64,000 nucleotides of DNA from an uncultured Paracoccaceae bacterium (GCA_938049225.1 CALICM010000051.1:88975-152974); one strand, 5' to 3'. Positions 27,378 to 37,134 are shown, numbered from the stretch's first letter. The notes: generated by a model from the sequence alone, not told the origin. Translations and numbers: made by a program.

Positions 27378-27428
27378 ATTTCATCTTTGTGCCTCAAATC
27401 TTGTCACAAGATCAGTTCTTAAGAATCG

Positions 27429-28166
27429 TCATTGGCGCCATAGGTCCGACCTCTCGATGAATGTCAGCTTTGCATGAAGTTCGCGCAGAAGCTTCCGTTG
27501 CATGGCCCGCGCGTAATCTCAGTAGCCGAACGCGACCAAAGCAAAGGCGTCAGGACCGCGTATAACCTCTTGTTCGTAGTAGGTTAGCAGATCGCTCCGA
27601 GTCATGGCCGACTTGTATTCCGACGATTGGCTCGATGCCGGATCACCAACAAACAGTGCATTCACTGTGATATCGGCGAAGCAGGTGAGGGCGTAGACCT
27701 GATTGAGCTGAGGGCCGATGTTGTTCTTTCCGTCACCCTAGACATCGATCTTCTTGCTCCAGCAATGCTGGCGTTCCTGAAAGAGGTTGGACGCGAAAAG
27801 CAATGCGGTGCTGAGAGCTGCCTTAAGTCCCGCTCGCTTCTTTCGATATGCACGGACATTTGCCACGGCACGATCAATGGCCGCGTGGCTGTCTAGGGTG
27901 ATCCAGGGTTGCACAAGGAACTGATGGTTCTGCGAACTCCATTCAAAAACGGCGAGCGCCACACTCGGGCCATTTAGAATTTGTGCACGAACAGGTGGAC
28001 TATCGAGGGCTTGGGCGACGCCATTCAGTTGTTGGGCATATTCAACTTCGTTCACCGACCCGGACACATCAAGGGCCAGAACGAGGGCCAACCTGCATGG
28101 CTCCGAACGCGCTTGCCCTGGAAAAATGGCAATGACCACAATCGACAATATCGCCAAAAAACGCAT
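27429..28166 (-). pseudogene. DUF1194 (von Willebrand A-like) secreted protein, two nonsense codons
   Basis: The intact frame begins at 28166 (MRFLAILSIVVIAIFPGQ, a signal peptide) and has the MIDAS-like LALVLALDVSGSVNEVEYA. It is stopped by TAG at 27738 in the stretch where relatives read IDVSGDG (Ser to stop). Past it the same frame continues with GDGKNNIGPQ and DLLTYYEQEVIRGPDAFALV, is stopped again by TGA at 27519 (GY-stop-DYARAM, where Gly is expected), and still continues with RKLLRELH to a final TGA at 27429. Two point nonsense changes with no frameshift suggest recent loss of function. Confidence 0.8.
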
Positions 28167-28241
28167 GTCCTGATGCTCGCAGATCCCGCCTTGTTCGTCA
28201 TCCAAGTTCATTCTGAGCGCAGCCCGAAGCGATGCAAACCC

Positions 28242-29144
28242 TCAGGCGGTCAGCCCATCCGGTTCGGCAAGGCCGTTGGCACGGCGGCAGGCGGTGACGG
28301 TGTTGGCCAGCGGACAGGCGATAGTCATGGGCCCGACGCCGCCCGAAACGGGGGTGATGGCGCCTGCGAAGCCTGAGAATCTCGCGAAGTCGCAATCGCC
28401 CACAAGCCTTGTTTTTCCGTCACCTTTTTCGGGCGCATCAATCCGATTGATGCCGACATCGATGACTGTGGGGCCTGGTTTGATCCAGTCGCCGGGGATC
28501 ATTTCGGGGCGGCCGACCGCGGCGACGACGATGTCGGCGCGTCGAACGACTTCCGTCAAATCCTTGGTGCGGCTGTGGGCGATGGTCACGGTGCAACTGT
28601 CGCCGAGCAGCAAGTTGGCCATGGGCTTACCGACGATGTTCGAGCGGCCGATTACGACGGCGTCGAGGCCCGACAGGCTGCCGTGATGCGCGCGGAGCAT
28701 CATCAGGCAGCCGAGCGGGGTGCAGGGGACGATGCTGCGCTGACCCGTGCTGAGGAGCCCGACATTCGAGAAGTGAAAGCCGTCAACGTCTTTCGCGGGA
28801 TCGATGGAGTTGATCACGAGGTCTTCGTCGAGATGGCCTGGAAACGGCAATTGCACAAGAATTCCATGCACTTCCGGGTCCGCGTTCAGTGTCGCGATCA
28901 GATCGAGCAGCACATCCTCGGGGGTGTCGGCGTTCAGCTTATGCTCGATCGAGTTCATGCCGACCTCGACCGTTTGCTTGCCCTTGTTGCGGACATAGAC
29001 CTGCCTGGCGGGGTCTTCGCCGACCAGAACAACGGCCAATCCGGGGGTGATCCCGTGCTCGTCCTTGAGGCGCGCGACATGGGTGGCGACTTTTTCGCGA
29101 ACGCTGGCCGCGAAACCCTTACCGTCGATAAGGGTGGCGGACAT
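28242..29144 (-). CDS. folD: Bifunctional methylene-THF dehydrogenase / methenyl-THF cyclohydrolase FolD
   Basis: Cytosolic enzyme, 300 residues, that oxidises 5,10-methylene-THF to 10-formyl-THF. Family stretches are [15 protein letters not shown] (with the catalytic Lys in the YVxxK pattern), [33 protein letters not shown] and [17 protein letters not shown]. It lies 13 bases after soxG on the same strand, so it probably belongs to the demethylation operon: methylene-THF made when methyl groups are removed is passed to FolD. Confidence 0.96.
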   Translation of the reverse strand: MSATLIDGKGFAASVREKVATHVARLKDEHGITPGLAVVLVGEDPARQVYVRNKGKQTVEVGMNSIEHKLNADTPEDVLLDLIATLNADPEVHGILVQLPFPGHLDEDLVINSIDPAKDVDGFHFSNVGLLSTGQRSIVPCTPLGCLMMLRAHHGSLSGLDAVVIGRSNIVGKPMANLLLGDSCTVTIAHSRTKDLTEVVRRADIVVAAVGRPEMIPGDWIKPGPTVIDVGINRIDAPEKGDGKTRLVGDCDFARFSGFAGAITPVSGGVGPMTIACPLANTVTACRRANGLAEPDGLTA

Positions 29145-29157
29145 GCTGTCGCTCCGT

Positions 29158-29724
29158 TCAATCTGTTACGTATCTATAGGATGTCTCGACCGCGTGGAGG
29201 AATGAGCGGGCGGACGAACTGGCTGACAGAAGAAGGAAGCGATCGGCGCCAAGCCGTATGACCATGGCACCCATATGTTCCATTACGGTACGCCCTGCGC
29301 CACCATCCGGGAAATGTGAGACGTCGAGCGGGCAGAGCCGTTCGAGGGCGTCCAGCGTCTTGGGCCCGCTCACTTCGAGGATCACCCAAGCATCTGTCTG
29401 GTCCGTGGTGTAGCCTGTACCGCCAAGTTTACTCTTTACGGTTGCGTCAGCATTCGGCGTACCATGCTGGAAGATGAGCAGAAGCTGATCGGGCGCGGTC
29501 CGGACGGCCCGCGTCTCTCCGCGCGGCGTTGAGACAGTCGGGTCGGGCAGGGCGAGACCCCAACCCGTTTCGAGTGATGCCGTCAGCGAGGCTTCCCCGT
29601 CAATTGGCGTGGCGATGGAGACAAGCGCGAGGTCATCGCGTTCGACGATCCGGTTTTCACCGATGCTTTGGTTGACGCCGCCCAGGATCGGCGCTGCACT
29701 CAGGGTGAAGGCAAGCTCAGCCAC
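29158..29724 (-). CDS. soxG: Sarcosine oxidase / N-methylglutamate dehydrogenase gamma-type subunit
   Basis: Small subunit of the heterotetrameric flavoenzyme, 188 residues. The GcvT/YgfZ-like fold is suggested by [20 protein letters not shown] and [23 protein letters not shown] 29724 is chosen, with AAGGAGAG upstream; the open frame extends further into soxA but out of family. It overlaps the 3' end of soxA by eight bases. In the N-methylglutamate pathway the same subunit is called MgdD. Confidence 0.88.
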   Translation of the reverse strand: MAELAFTLSAAPILGGVNQSIGENRIVERDDLALVSIATPIDGEASLTASLETGWGLALPDPTVSTPRGETRAVRTAPDQLLLIFQHGTPNADATVKSKLGGTGYTTDQTDAWVILEVSGPKTLDALERLCPLDVSHFPDGGAGRTVMEHMGAMVIRLGADRFLLLSASSSARSFLHAVETSYRYVTD

Positions 29725-32620
29725 GTTGGCGCTCTCCTTCGGGATCGATGTGGTGGGGCGAACACACCTCGACAAGGATGTCCTGGTTCCTGACCGGCGA
29801 ATAGGCGCGGATGGTTTCGCCGATACGTTCGCTGCCACGCTTCAGGAAGCCGAGGCCAACGGAATGCCCAAGTTCGGGCGAATAGGCGACTGACGTCATC
29901 CATCCCTGATCGTGGGCCATGTCTTCCGGATCGCCCCGGCGCAGGAAATGCGCCCCGGCGGTCAGGAGTGCTGCGCGATCCTTGGGCCGGAACCCCACGA
30001 GACGCAGATCGTCGTCGCGGTTCATTTCGTCGCGCTCCGAAAGCTTGGACCCGATGGCATCCTTCTTCTTAGAGACCATTCCGCCAAGCCCCAGGTTCTG
30101 GGCCGAGGTCTGGCCGTTTAGTTCGTTGCCCGCCGCATGGCCTTTTTCGATCCGCATGACGCCAAGGGCTTCGGTACCGTAGGGAACAACTTCAAACTCT
30201 TCGCCTGCGGCCATCAACCCCCGGATCATGCTGTCCCCAAAGCGGGTGGGGACTGCGATCTCATAGGCCAATTCGCCTGAGAAAGAGATACGGAACAGCC
30301 GCGCAGGCGTGCCCCCGAAAACGGTGCATTCGGTGCAGGCCATGAACGGGAAGGCGTCGTTCGACAGGTCGAGGTCATCGACCACCTTTTGCAAGAGTGG
30401 GCGCGAATTCGGCCCGGCCACCGCGAATTGCGCCCAGCCATCGGTGGTGGAGATCAGGTGCACATCAAGATCGGGCCAAAGACACTGTCGGACAAATTCC
30501 ATGTTGCGGAAGACCGTGACGGCGTTGGCCGTGGTCGTGGTCATCACGAAATGCGTTTCTGACAAGCGCGCGGTGGTGCCGTCGTCATAGGCTATGCCAT
30601 CCTCGCGCAGCATCAATCCGTATCGCACCTTGCCAACCGGGAGTTTCAGGAACGGGTTGGAGTAAATGCGATTGAGAAACGCCGCCGCATCGCGCCCTTG
30701 GATGTCGATCTTGCCAAGCGTGGTGACATCGCAGATGCCGACCGATTTGCGGGTTTGTGCTGCTTCGCGGTCGACACTGTCGCGCCAGCCTTTCTCACCC
30801 GGTTTCTTGAACCATTGGGCGCGCAGCCACATGCCGGTCTCGACGAAATCGGCACCGTTCTCCTCGGCCCATTTGTGGCTGGGTGTCAGGCGGAAGTATC
30901 GAAAATCCTTGCCACGTGCGCGGCCTGCGAATGCGCCGATGGCGACAGGATTGTAGGGCGGGCGGAAGATCGTGGTGCCGGTTTCGGGGATGGTTTTGCC
31001 GCTTGCCTCTGCCATGATCGAGAGGCCGAGAATGTTGGCGGTTTTGCCCTGATCCGTCGCCATACCGAGGGTGGTGTAGCGCTTCAGGTGCTCGACGGAA
31101 CGGAAACCCTCCTGGTGCGACTGCTTCACGTCTTTCGTTGTGACATCGTTTTGCAGGTCGACCCAGGCGCGCCGTTTACTTTCCTTAACATGCCAGAAGG
31201 CGGTGGTTTCAAAAGGTTCATCTTCGGCGGACGGCGTATCGCCCGGAGCGTTCGCGTGGCCGAGTTCGGCAGAAATTCGCGCTCCGGATTCGTGTCCATC
31301 TGCCAGCGTGGCAGCGAGGGTCAGGTGACCCGCGGCCGCTCCTGCGACTGTCATACCCGGTGGCAAATCGCCTCCTGGGACAAATGCCGCGATGTCTTCC
31401 CGCCACGTTGGGCGGCCCCGGTGATGACAGGTCAGATGGACATTGGGCGACCAGCCGCCGGAGACGGCGAGACAGTCCGCCGAGATTTTGCGTCCATTGT
31501 TTAAGGTGACTGATTTCAGAGCTTTGCGCCCGGTCGTGTCGACAATCGTCTCACCTTTTCGGGTGTCGATCACACCCCTGATCTGAACACCCTTTGCCTT
31601 AAGGTCGGCGGCTGTGCGCAGGCCGTCCTCGTTGTTCGTCAGGATCGCAACCTCGCGTCCAGGTGCGACGCCAAAGCGATTAACAAATGTCCTTACGGCC
31701 CCGGCCAGCATCACGCCCGGACGGTCGTTATTGCCGAAGGCGATGGAGCGTTCCGTTGCCCCTGCAGTCAACAGCGCCCGCTGGGAGTAGATGCGCCAAA
31801 GGACCTGCCGCGGTTTGCCTTCACTGGTCGCCAGATGATCGGCTTTCCGTTCCAATGCGCCATAGATGCCATGATCGTAACTTCCGTAAACGGTTGTGCG
31901 GGTCATGCACCGAACATTTTCCATGGCGTGAAGTTCGGTGACAGCGAGCGCTGCCCAGTTTGCGCCGGACTGGCCGTCGACATCGTAGCTTTCCGAGTTG
32001 AGGCGCCCGCCCATACAGAAATCCTCATCTGCCAGAATGACCCGCGCGCCCGCGCGTCCGGCCGCCAGCGCAGCAGCAAGCCCTGCGGGGCCGGCCCCGA
32101 TGATGAGCAAGTCGCAATGCAAGTAGCCGTGGTCATAGATATCCGGGTCGGGTCTGCCAGAGAGGCGGCCAAGACCGGCGGACGAGCGGATGAAGGGCTC
32201 ATAGAGCTTTTCCCAGAAGGCTTTCGGCCACATGAATGTTTTGTAGTAGAAACCGGCACTTAGAAACGGCGCGAGGAGGTCGTTCGCAGCCATGAGATCC
32301 CATTCGAGCGATCCGCGATGGTTTTGACTGGTTGCGTAGAGCCCGTCGAAGAGTTCAACGGTTGTTGCGCGTGTGTTGGGTTCTTGTGCTGCACCTTTTC
32401 TCAATTGAACCAAGGCGTTGGGCTCCTCGGAGCCAGCCGAGAAGATGCCTCTTGGGCGATGGTACTTGAAGGAGCGACCCACGAGTTTGACGCCGTTTGC
32501 CAACAACGCGGACGCCAGTGTGTCTCCGGGATGGCCGCTGAGCCAGCGCTCATTCCATTGGAATTTCAACGTGTTGGACCGGTCGATCTGGCCGCCCTCT
32601 ATGCGGTTGACCTGGGTCAT
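29717..32620 (-). CDS. soxA: Sarcosine oxidase / N-methylglutamate dehydrogenase alpha-type subunit
   Basis: Large subunit, 967 residues. The N-terminal Fer2_4-like domain contains GVKLVGRSFKYHRPRGIFSA; a Rossmann NAD-binding domain follows with LLIIGAGPAGLAAALAAGRA; the C-terminal ~380 residues form a GcvT-like THF-binding domain (WRDSVDREAAQTRKSVGICD, ELAYEIAVPTRFGDSMI). It transfers the methyl carbon to THF as methylene-THF. ATG 32620 is preferred over 32737; it overlaps the soxD stop (ATGA). Sequence alone does not separate SoxA from MgdC. Confidence 0.93.
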   Translation of the reverse strand: MTQVNRIEGGQIDRSNTLKFQWNERWLSGHPGDTLASALLANGVKLVGRSFKYHRPRGIFSAGSEEPNALVQLRKGAAQEPNTRATTVELFDGLYATSQNHRGSLEWDLMAANDLLAPFLSAGFYYKTFMWPKAFWEKLYEPFIRSSAGLGRLSGRPDPDIYDHGYLHCDLLIIGAGPAGLAAALAAGRAGARVILADEDFCMGGRLNSESYDVDGQSGANWAALAVTELHAMENVRCMTRTTVYGSYDHGIYGALERKADHLATSEGKPRQVLWRIYSQRALLTAGATERSIAFGNNDRPGVMLAGAVRTFVNRFGVAPGREVAILTNNEDGLRTAADLKAKGVQIRGVIDTRKGETIVDTTGRKALKSVTLNNGRKISADCLAVSGGWSPNVHLTCHHRGRPTWREDIAAFVPGGDLPPGMTVAGAAAGHLTLAATLADGHESGARISAELGHANAPGDTPSAEDEPFETTAFWHVKESKRRAWVDLQNDVTTKDVKQSHQEGFRSVEHLKRYTTLGMATDQGKTANILGLSIMAEASGKTIPETGTTIFRPPYNPVAIGAFAGRARGKDFRYFRLTPSHKWAEENGADFVETGMWLRAQWFKKPGEKGWRDSVDREAAQTRKSVGICDVTTLGKIDIQGRDAAAFLNRIYSNPFLKLPVGKVRYGLMLREDGIAYDDGTTARLSETHFVMTTTTANAVTVFRNMEFVRQCLWPDLDVHLISTTDGWAQFAVAGPNSRPLLQKVVDDLDLSNDAFPFMACTECTVFGGTPARLFRISFSGELAYEIAVPTRFGDSMIRGLMAAGEEFEVVPYGTEALGVMRIEKGHAAGNELNGQTSAQNLGLGGMVSKKKDAIGSKLSERDEMNRDDDLRLVGFRPKDRAALLTAGAHFLRRGDPEDMAHDQGWMTSVAYSPELGHSVGLGFLKRGSERIGETIRAYSPVRNQDILVEVCSPHHIDPEGERQRG

Positions 32621-32901
32621 CGGGAGCGGCCTTGAGCCCGGGCGACATCGCGGGCGAGTTCGACCTTGGTCACCTCGTGCGTCAGCGTGTTGCGGGTAAC
32701 AACGAGCCAGGAGCGGTCGCCCTGTTCGTGGTACCAAAGCTCGCGGTGTTCGCCAGCAGTATTGTCGCGCAAGTACATGTAATCATGCATGTCTTCTGGT
32801 GATGCCGTCATGCCGTCCGGGCGACCGATGAGCGACGCGTCGCCTTTGACGACAAATTCTGCGGCGTCGCGCGGACCCAAAAGAGGGTGGTCGATGATCA
32901 T
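32617..32901 (-). CDS. soxD: Sarcosine oxidase / N-methylglutamate dehydrogenase delta-type subunit
   Basis: Small zinc-type subunit, 94 residues. Relatives start MI...CPHCGPR; here the matching position reads LLGPRDAAEFVVKGDASLIG, and the cysteine and histidine ligands usual near the N-terminus are reduced (no CxxC). YMYLRDNTAGEHRELWYHEQ and WLVVTRNTLTHEV are family stretches. It lies between soxB and soxA, in the standard B-D-A-G order. Confidence 0.9.
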   Translation of the reverse strand: MIIDHPLLGPRDAAEFVVKGDASLIGRPDGMTASPEDMHDYMYLRDNTAGEHRELWYHEQGDRSWLVVTRNTLTHEVTKVELARDVARAQGRSR

Positions 32902-32987
32902 GCTTTGCCTCCCGAAATCGGGGCCGAAACGGGAGGTCGGTATAACGTTTGTACTACGTCGGTATTGCGTCGGTGCATCGTTTGGCC

Positions 32988-34238
32988 TCAGTGCAGGTTC
33001 GGCTGGGCGCCATGGCCCTTTTCGTCGATGGGCGCGCCGCGACGGAACCGGTCGAGCCGGTAGGCGGTCGCTGTTTCATGCGGGCGGTCGGTGGCAAGCA
33101 GGTGCGCATAGCAAAAGCCGGAGGCGGGCGTCGCCTTGAAGCCGCCATAGCACCAGCCCGCATTCAGATAGAGCCCGTCGATATGGGTCTTGTCGATAAA
33201 GGGCGAGCCATCCATCGACATATCCATGACGCCGCCCCACATGCGCAGAAGCCGCGCGCGCCCGATCATCGGCATGATCGCCATGCCGCCTTCGCAGACA
33301 TCCTCAACCACCGGCAGATTGCCGCGTTGGGCGTAGGTGTTGTAGCCGTCGATATCGCCTCCGAAAACCAGCCCGCCCTTGTCGGATTGGCTGACGTAGA
33401 AATGCCCGGCGCCAAAGGTGATGACGCCTGGAATGGTGGGCTTCAAGCCTTCGGACACGAAGGCCTGCAAAACATGGCTTTCGATGGGCAGCCGCATCCC
33501 TGCCTTTTCCATTACGCGAGAGGACGAACCGGCGACGCAGACAGCGACCTTCTTGGCACGGATCGTGCCTTTCGCCGTTTCCACGCCGTGGCAGCTGCCT
33601 TTCTCCATGACGAAGCCTATGACTTCGCAATTCTGGAGGATGTCGACGCCGCGACAGTCCGCTCCGCGCGCATAGCCCCAGGCGACCGCATCGTGCCGGA
33701 CCGTGCCGCCGCGCGGTTGCCAGATCGCACCCTGGATCGGGAAGCGTGCGTTGTCATAGTCAAGATAGGGGCACATCTTGCGGATTTCGTCTGGCCCCAG
33801 AATCTCCGCATCAGCCCCGGAGAGTCGCATCGCATTGCCGCGCCGCACAAAGGCGTCACGTTGCGGATCGGAGTGGATCAGGTTCAGGATCCCGCGCTGA
33901 CTGACCATCGCATTATAGTTGAAATCCTGCTCCAACCCCTCCCAAAGTTTGAGCGAAAACTCGTAGAAGGGCTGATTGCCTTCGAGGAGATAATTCGAGC
34001 GGATGATCGTCGTGTTCCGCCCGATGTTCCCCGACCCGAGCCAGCCTTTTTCGACCACCGCGACATTGGTGACGCCAAATTCCTTAGCGAGGTAGTATGC
34101 GGTCGCAAGGCCGTGACCGCCGCCGCCGACAATGACGATGTCGTATTCCGCCTTCGGCTCGGGCTCGCGCCAGGCCGGGATCCAGCCCTTGTTGCCGGTC
34201 AGGCCTTCTTTCAGGATTTGGAGAGCGGAGTAGCGCAT
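32988..34238 (-). CDS. soxB: Sarcosine oxidase / N-methylglutamate dehydrogenase beta-type subunit
   Basis: Flavin-carrying catalytic subunit, 416 residues, of the DAO superfamily. The FAD-binding motif is VGGGGHGLATAYYLAKEFG. STIGRNT-like LGSGNIGRNTTIIRSNYL, and YGGFKATPASGFCYAHLLA near the C-terminus, are SoxB signatures. ATG 34238 (MRYSALQIL) is used; the upstream frame starts at a TTG without ribosome site. It is the first gene of soxBDAG-folD, divergent from a GlxA-type regulator. Given the GS-like gene and glxBCD downstream, N-methylglutamate dehydrogenase (MgdA) is a real alternative. Confidence 0.93.
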   Translation of the reverse strand: MRYSALQILKEGLTGNKGWIPAWREPEPKAEYDIVIVGGGGHGLATAYYLAKEFGVTNVAVVEKGWLGSGNIGRNTTIIRSNYLLEGNQPFYEFSLKLWEGLEQDFNYNAMVSQRGILNLIHSDPQRDAFVRRGNAMRLSGADAEILGPDEIRKMCPYLDYDNARFPIQGAIWQPRGGTVRHDAVAWGYARGADCRGVDILQNCEVIGFVMEKGSCHGVETAKGTIRAKKVAVCVAGSSSRVMEKAGMRLPIESHVLQAFVSEGLKPTIPGVITFGAGHFYVSQSDKGGLVFGGDIDGYNTYAQRGNLPVVEDVCEGGMAIMPMIGRARLLRMWGGVMDMSMDGSPFIDKTHIDGLYLNAGWCYGGFKATPASGFCYAHLLATDRPHETATAYRLDRFRRGAPIDEKGHGAQPNLH

Positions 34239-34305
34239 TGCATTTCCACGAAATTGGTTCAAAAGTGATCCTAATTCGGGAACGTGCGAACATTAAATAT
34301 AAAAT

Positions 34306-35304
34306 ATGGGCGTGAAAATACAAAAAAAGGACAATATTGGTTTAATCGGTCAACCCTTCCGCGTGGGTGTGTTTCCGGTGCCGGGATTCGCCTTGATGTC
34401 CTATTCCTGCACCGTCGAGCCGCTTCGCGCGGCCAACCTCTTGTCGCGGAGACGCTTGTACGACGTCGTCCATTTCGGCGATGCCGCGCATATTCAAAGC
34501 TCTGGCGCCGCGTCCGTTGATGGACAGTATCGGGTGGGGGATCCGGTCGATCTGGACCTGCTTCTTGTCGTGGCGGGTGGGGATCCATTTGCGTTTCAGG
34601 ACAAGTCGGTTTTCCGTTGGTTGCGCAAGCGAGCGCGCGAGGGTGTCCGTATCGGTGGTGTGTCCGGCGGTGCCGTGGTTCTGGTGAATGCGGGGCTGAT
34701 GGCAGGGCGGCGGCTTGCGGTGCACTGGGAACATGCAGCTCCCTTGGCCGAGCGGTTTCCCGACATTCTGATCGAGCGGAAGCTTTTCGTGATGGACCGG
34801 GATCGCGTCACCTGTGGCGGCGGGGCAGCGCCGTTGGACCTGATGCACGCGTTGATTGCCGATCATTATGGCAGTGTCTTTGCGCGTTTGGTCAGCGACT
34901 GGTTTTTGCACACCGACATTCGCGGCGCATCGGCGCCGCAGCGGGGTGGCGTTGCCGAACGGCTTGGCGCGCACTCGCCGCATATCCACGAGGCGGTCGC
35001 CGCAATGGAAAGCCATGTGGGCGATCCCTTGAGCCTGAACCAACTTGCGCTCATCACACAGATCTCAGCGCGGCATTTGAATCGATTGTTTGATCAGGCA
35101 TTCGGACAAAGCGTGATGGAGTTCTATCGGGATATCCGTCTGGAGACGGCGCGGCGGTTGATCCGATCGACCTCCATGAGCCTCGGTGAGATTTCTGAGG
35201 CGACGGGCTTCGCAAACCCCGGGCACTTCTCGAATACTTATCAGATGCGGTTCGGGTTGCGTCCGAAGTCGGATCGCAAAACGACTGAACCGGCCTACAA
35301 CTGA
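34306..35304 (+). CDS. GlxA/GbdR-type AraC-family transcriptional regulator
   Basis: Activator with an N-terminal DJ-1/PfpI (class I amidotransferase-like) sensing domain and a C-terminal AraC DNA-binding domain, 332 residues. The sensor has FPVPGFALMSYSCTVEPLRA and GVSGGAVVLVNAGL (the nucleophile-elbow Cys is replaced by Ser). The two helix-turn-helix units are at about 243-325 (LSLNQLALITQISARHLNRL and SLGEISEATGFANPGHFS). It is divergent from soxB with only 67 bases between, so control of soxBDAG-folD is likely. Regulators of this type (GbdR, SouR) sense glycine betaine, dimethylglycine or sarcosine. The exact start is uncertain. Confidence 0.88.
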   Translation: MGVKIQKKDNIGLIGQPFRVGVFPVPGFALMSYSCTVEPLRAANLLSRRRLYDVVHFGDAAHIQSSGAASVDGQYRVGDPVDLDLLLVVAGGDPFAFQDKSVFRWLRKRAREGVRIGGVSGGAVVLVNAGLMAGRRLAVHWEHAAPLAERFPDILIERKLFVMDRDRVTCGGGAAPLDLMHALIADHYGSVFARLVSDWFLHTDIRGASAPQRGGVAERLGAHSPHIHEAVAAMESHVGDPLSLNQLALITQISARHLNRLFDQAFGQSVMEFYRDIRLETARRLIRSTSMSLGEISEATGFANPGHFSNTYQMRFGLRPKSDRKTTEPAYN

Positions 35305-35327
35305 CATAACGTCCTGGGGAAAACACG

Positions 35328-36047
35328 ATGAAGCTTCTTGTTCTGCAACACGCCACGGTCGAGCATCCGGGCATTTTCCGCTCCTTTCTGGAGGAAGACG
35401 GGCACAGCTATGATGCGGTTGAGCTGGATAAGGGGGAGGCGCTGCCGCCGCTAGATGGGTATGACGGGCTTTGGGTCATGGGCGGGCCCATGGATGTCTG
35501 GCAGGAAGATCAGCACCCGTGGTTGCGGGATGAAAAGGCCTTCATTCGCGAAGCCGTCGAGGGCAGGGGGTTGCCGTTTCTGGGGCTTTGTCTTGGGCAT
35601 CAGCTGTTGGCGGAGGCTCTCGGTGGTACGGTGGGGCCGTCGGATACACCCGAGATCGGGGTCATGGATGTTCAATTGACGGAAGACGGGGCATCGGGCG
35701 TGATCCTGGACGGGCTGCCGGAACGGTTTCGGACGTTGCAGTGGCATTCGGCGGAAGTGAAGCAAATGCCGACGGGTGCGACCTGTCTGGCGACATCTCC
35801 CGATTGCGTGGTGCAGGCCATGAAGTGGGGGCCCCGGGCCTATTCGGCGCAATTCCATATCGAGGTCGAGAGCGACACGGTGGCGAACTGGGTTGCGATC
35901 CCGGAATACAAGTCGGCGCTGGAGGGGGCGATGGGCGACGGCGCGGCCGAACGGTTGGCGGGGGACGTGTCGGCGCAGATGACATCGTTCAACGCGATGG
36001 CAGAGCGGCTTTACATCAACTGGATGCAGACGTCGGCGCAGGCCTAG
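35328..36047 (+). CDS. Type 1 glutamine amidotransferase (GMP synthase-like class I GATase)
   Basis: Stand-alone class I glutamine amidotransferase, 239 residues, about the usual length. Nucleophile Cys is in FLGLCLGHQLLAEALGG; the His/Glu part lies in SAQFHIEVESDTVANW, and LQWHSAEVKQMP is conserved. Partner or substrate is unknown. It follows the AraC-type regulator by 23 bases, so they may be co-transcribed. Such proteins are annotated as gamma-glutamyl hydrolase-like, which may matter in a region rich in glutamyl and glutamine chemistry. Confidence 0.85.
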   Translation: MKLLVLQHATVEHPGIFRSFLEEDGHSYDAVELDKGEALPPLDGYDGLWVMGGPMDVWQEDQHPWLRDEKAFIREAVEGRGLPFLGLCLGHQLLAEALGGTVGPSDTPEIGVMDVQLTEDGASGVILDGLPERFRTLQWHSAEVKQMPTGATCLATSPDCVVQAMKWGPRAYSAQFHIEVESDTVANWVAIPEYKSALEGAMGDGAAERLAGDVSAQMTSFNAMAERLYINWMQTSAQA

Positions 36048-36463
36048 TTTGGCTCAAGCCGCAGGAAGACGAGTGTGCGGTTGAGTGCGCCTTTGTCCTT
36101 GATCGAAAGCGCGTAGGTGCCGTGGTCGGTTGCCCATTCCCGAAGATCGTAGCTGTCGGGGTGGTTGACCTGGGCGTCCGGGCCGAGGGGGGTGCCGGCC
36201 CGGCACGAGGTCAGGTTTTTCCAGAGTGTCTTGCCAAAGTCTTTTGCGCCGTCGCTACGAAAGGGAAAGGTCCAATGGCAGGAACGGCCTGTGGTGTTTG
36301 CTGCGGTTAGATAGGTGGTGCAGGAGGCCTCTGAAGGTGCGGTTTCGCTGTTAGCATAGGTGTCGAGCGCATCGAGATACTGGCAGTCGGCGGCGGCCAA
36401 AGGTTGTGAAGACGCAATCAGAACTGTGGCAAGCAGCACGCCGTTGAAAACCGCGCGGTTCAC
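36044..36463 (-). CDS. Small secreted protein of unknown function
   Basis: A 139-residue protein with a clear signal peptide (MNRAVFNGVLLATVLIASSQ then PLAAA before DCQYLD). The mature part has four Cys (DCQYLD, ASCTTYL, RSCHWTF, TSCRAG), suggesting two disulfides in the periplasm. No family was recognised. Its start overlaps the stop of the GntR regulator by four bases, so they are translated together. Its 3' end overlaps the convergent amidotransferase by four bases. Confidence 0.7.
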   Translation of the reverse strand: MNRAVFNGVLLATVLIASSQPLAAADCQYLDALDTYANSETAPSEASCTTYLTAANTTGRSCHWTFPFRSDGAKDFGKTLWKNLTSCRAGTPLGPDAQVNHPDSYDLREWATDHGTYALSIKDKGALNRTLVFLRLEPN

Positions 36464-37134
36464 GCTTCGGCCGCGCGCATCAGCGAATGGCGTGCGGTTT
36501 CCAGATGTTCCTTCATCTTGACGGCGGCGCGCTCGGGTTCGCGGGACCGCAGCGCGTTCAGAACCTCGCGGTGCTGAGCGTTGTAATGCCGAATGATCTG
36601 TTCATCGAGGGTGAGGTGCCGCATGCGGGTCCACTCATCAAGGGAGCGCACAGTGTTGATCTGGCCTATGAGCCAGATAAGGAGGTTGTTGCGCGTCGAG
36701 GCCGAAAGCGCACGGTGGAATGCGGTGTCGGCTTCGGCGAAGGCAACCGGGTTGTCCACCGCGCCTTCCATGGTCTGGCAAAGGATTTCCAGCAATTCGA
36801 AGTCTTCGCGCCGCCCGTGCAATACACACAGCCGACAGATGTGGGGTTCAAGCGCAAAGCGTGCGTCGATCAGTTCAAGTGGTGTTGCGTCTTCGACCGC
36901 CGCGGGGACGCGTTCCTGCTCAACTGCGGTGACGTAGGTGCCGCTGCCCGCTCGGGTCTTAAGAAGGCCTTCCTTTTCGAGTTGGTAGAAGGCGTCGCGT
37001 AGTGTGTTCCGGGCGACGCCCATATCCTCGGCGAGTTTGCGGGACGGCGGCAGCCGTTCGAATCGCTGAAACGCCCCGTCATCGATCAATTGGCGGAGCT
37101 CAGTTGCCACCTCCGAGAAGCTTTTTCGGGCCAT
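36460..37134 (-). CDS. GntR-family (FadR/FCD) transcriptional regulator
   Basis: Regulator of 224 residues. The winged helix is at about residues 1-70 (LPPSRKLAEDMGVARNTLRD and LLKTRAGSGTYV). The C-terminal FCD domain shows metal-ligand candidates in DTAFHRALSAST and HREVLNAL. ATG 37134 is chosen over 37290 because the family starts at MARKSFSEVATELR. It is divergent from the FAD oxidoreductase at 37275, with AT-rich inverted repeats between them, and probably controls the long amine cluster that follows. Confidence 0.88.
   Translation of the reverse strand: MARKSFSEVATELRQLIDDGAFQRFERLPPSRKLAEDMGVARNTLRDAFYQLEKEGLLKTRAGSGTYVTAVEQERVPAAVEDATPLELIDARFALEPHICRLCVLHGRREDFELLEILCQTMEGAVDNPVAFAEADTAFHRALSASTRNNLLIWLIGQINTVRSLDEWTRMRHLTLDEQIIRHYNAQHREVLNALRSREPERAAVKMKEHLETARHSLMRAAEA

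Noticed and set aside
29717..29838. N-terminal extension of the soxG frame to 29838
   Set aside because: The extra codons overlap soxA out of frame and are not sarcosine-oxidase-like; GTG 29724 has a good ribosome site.
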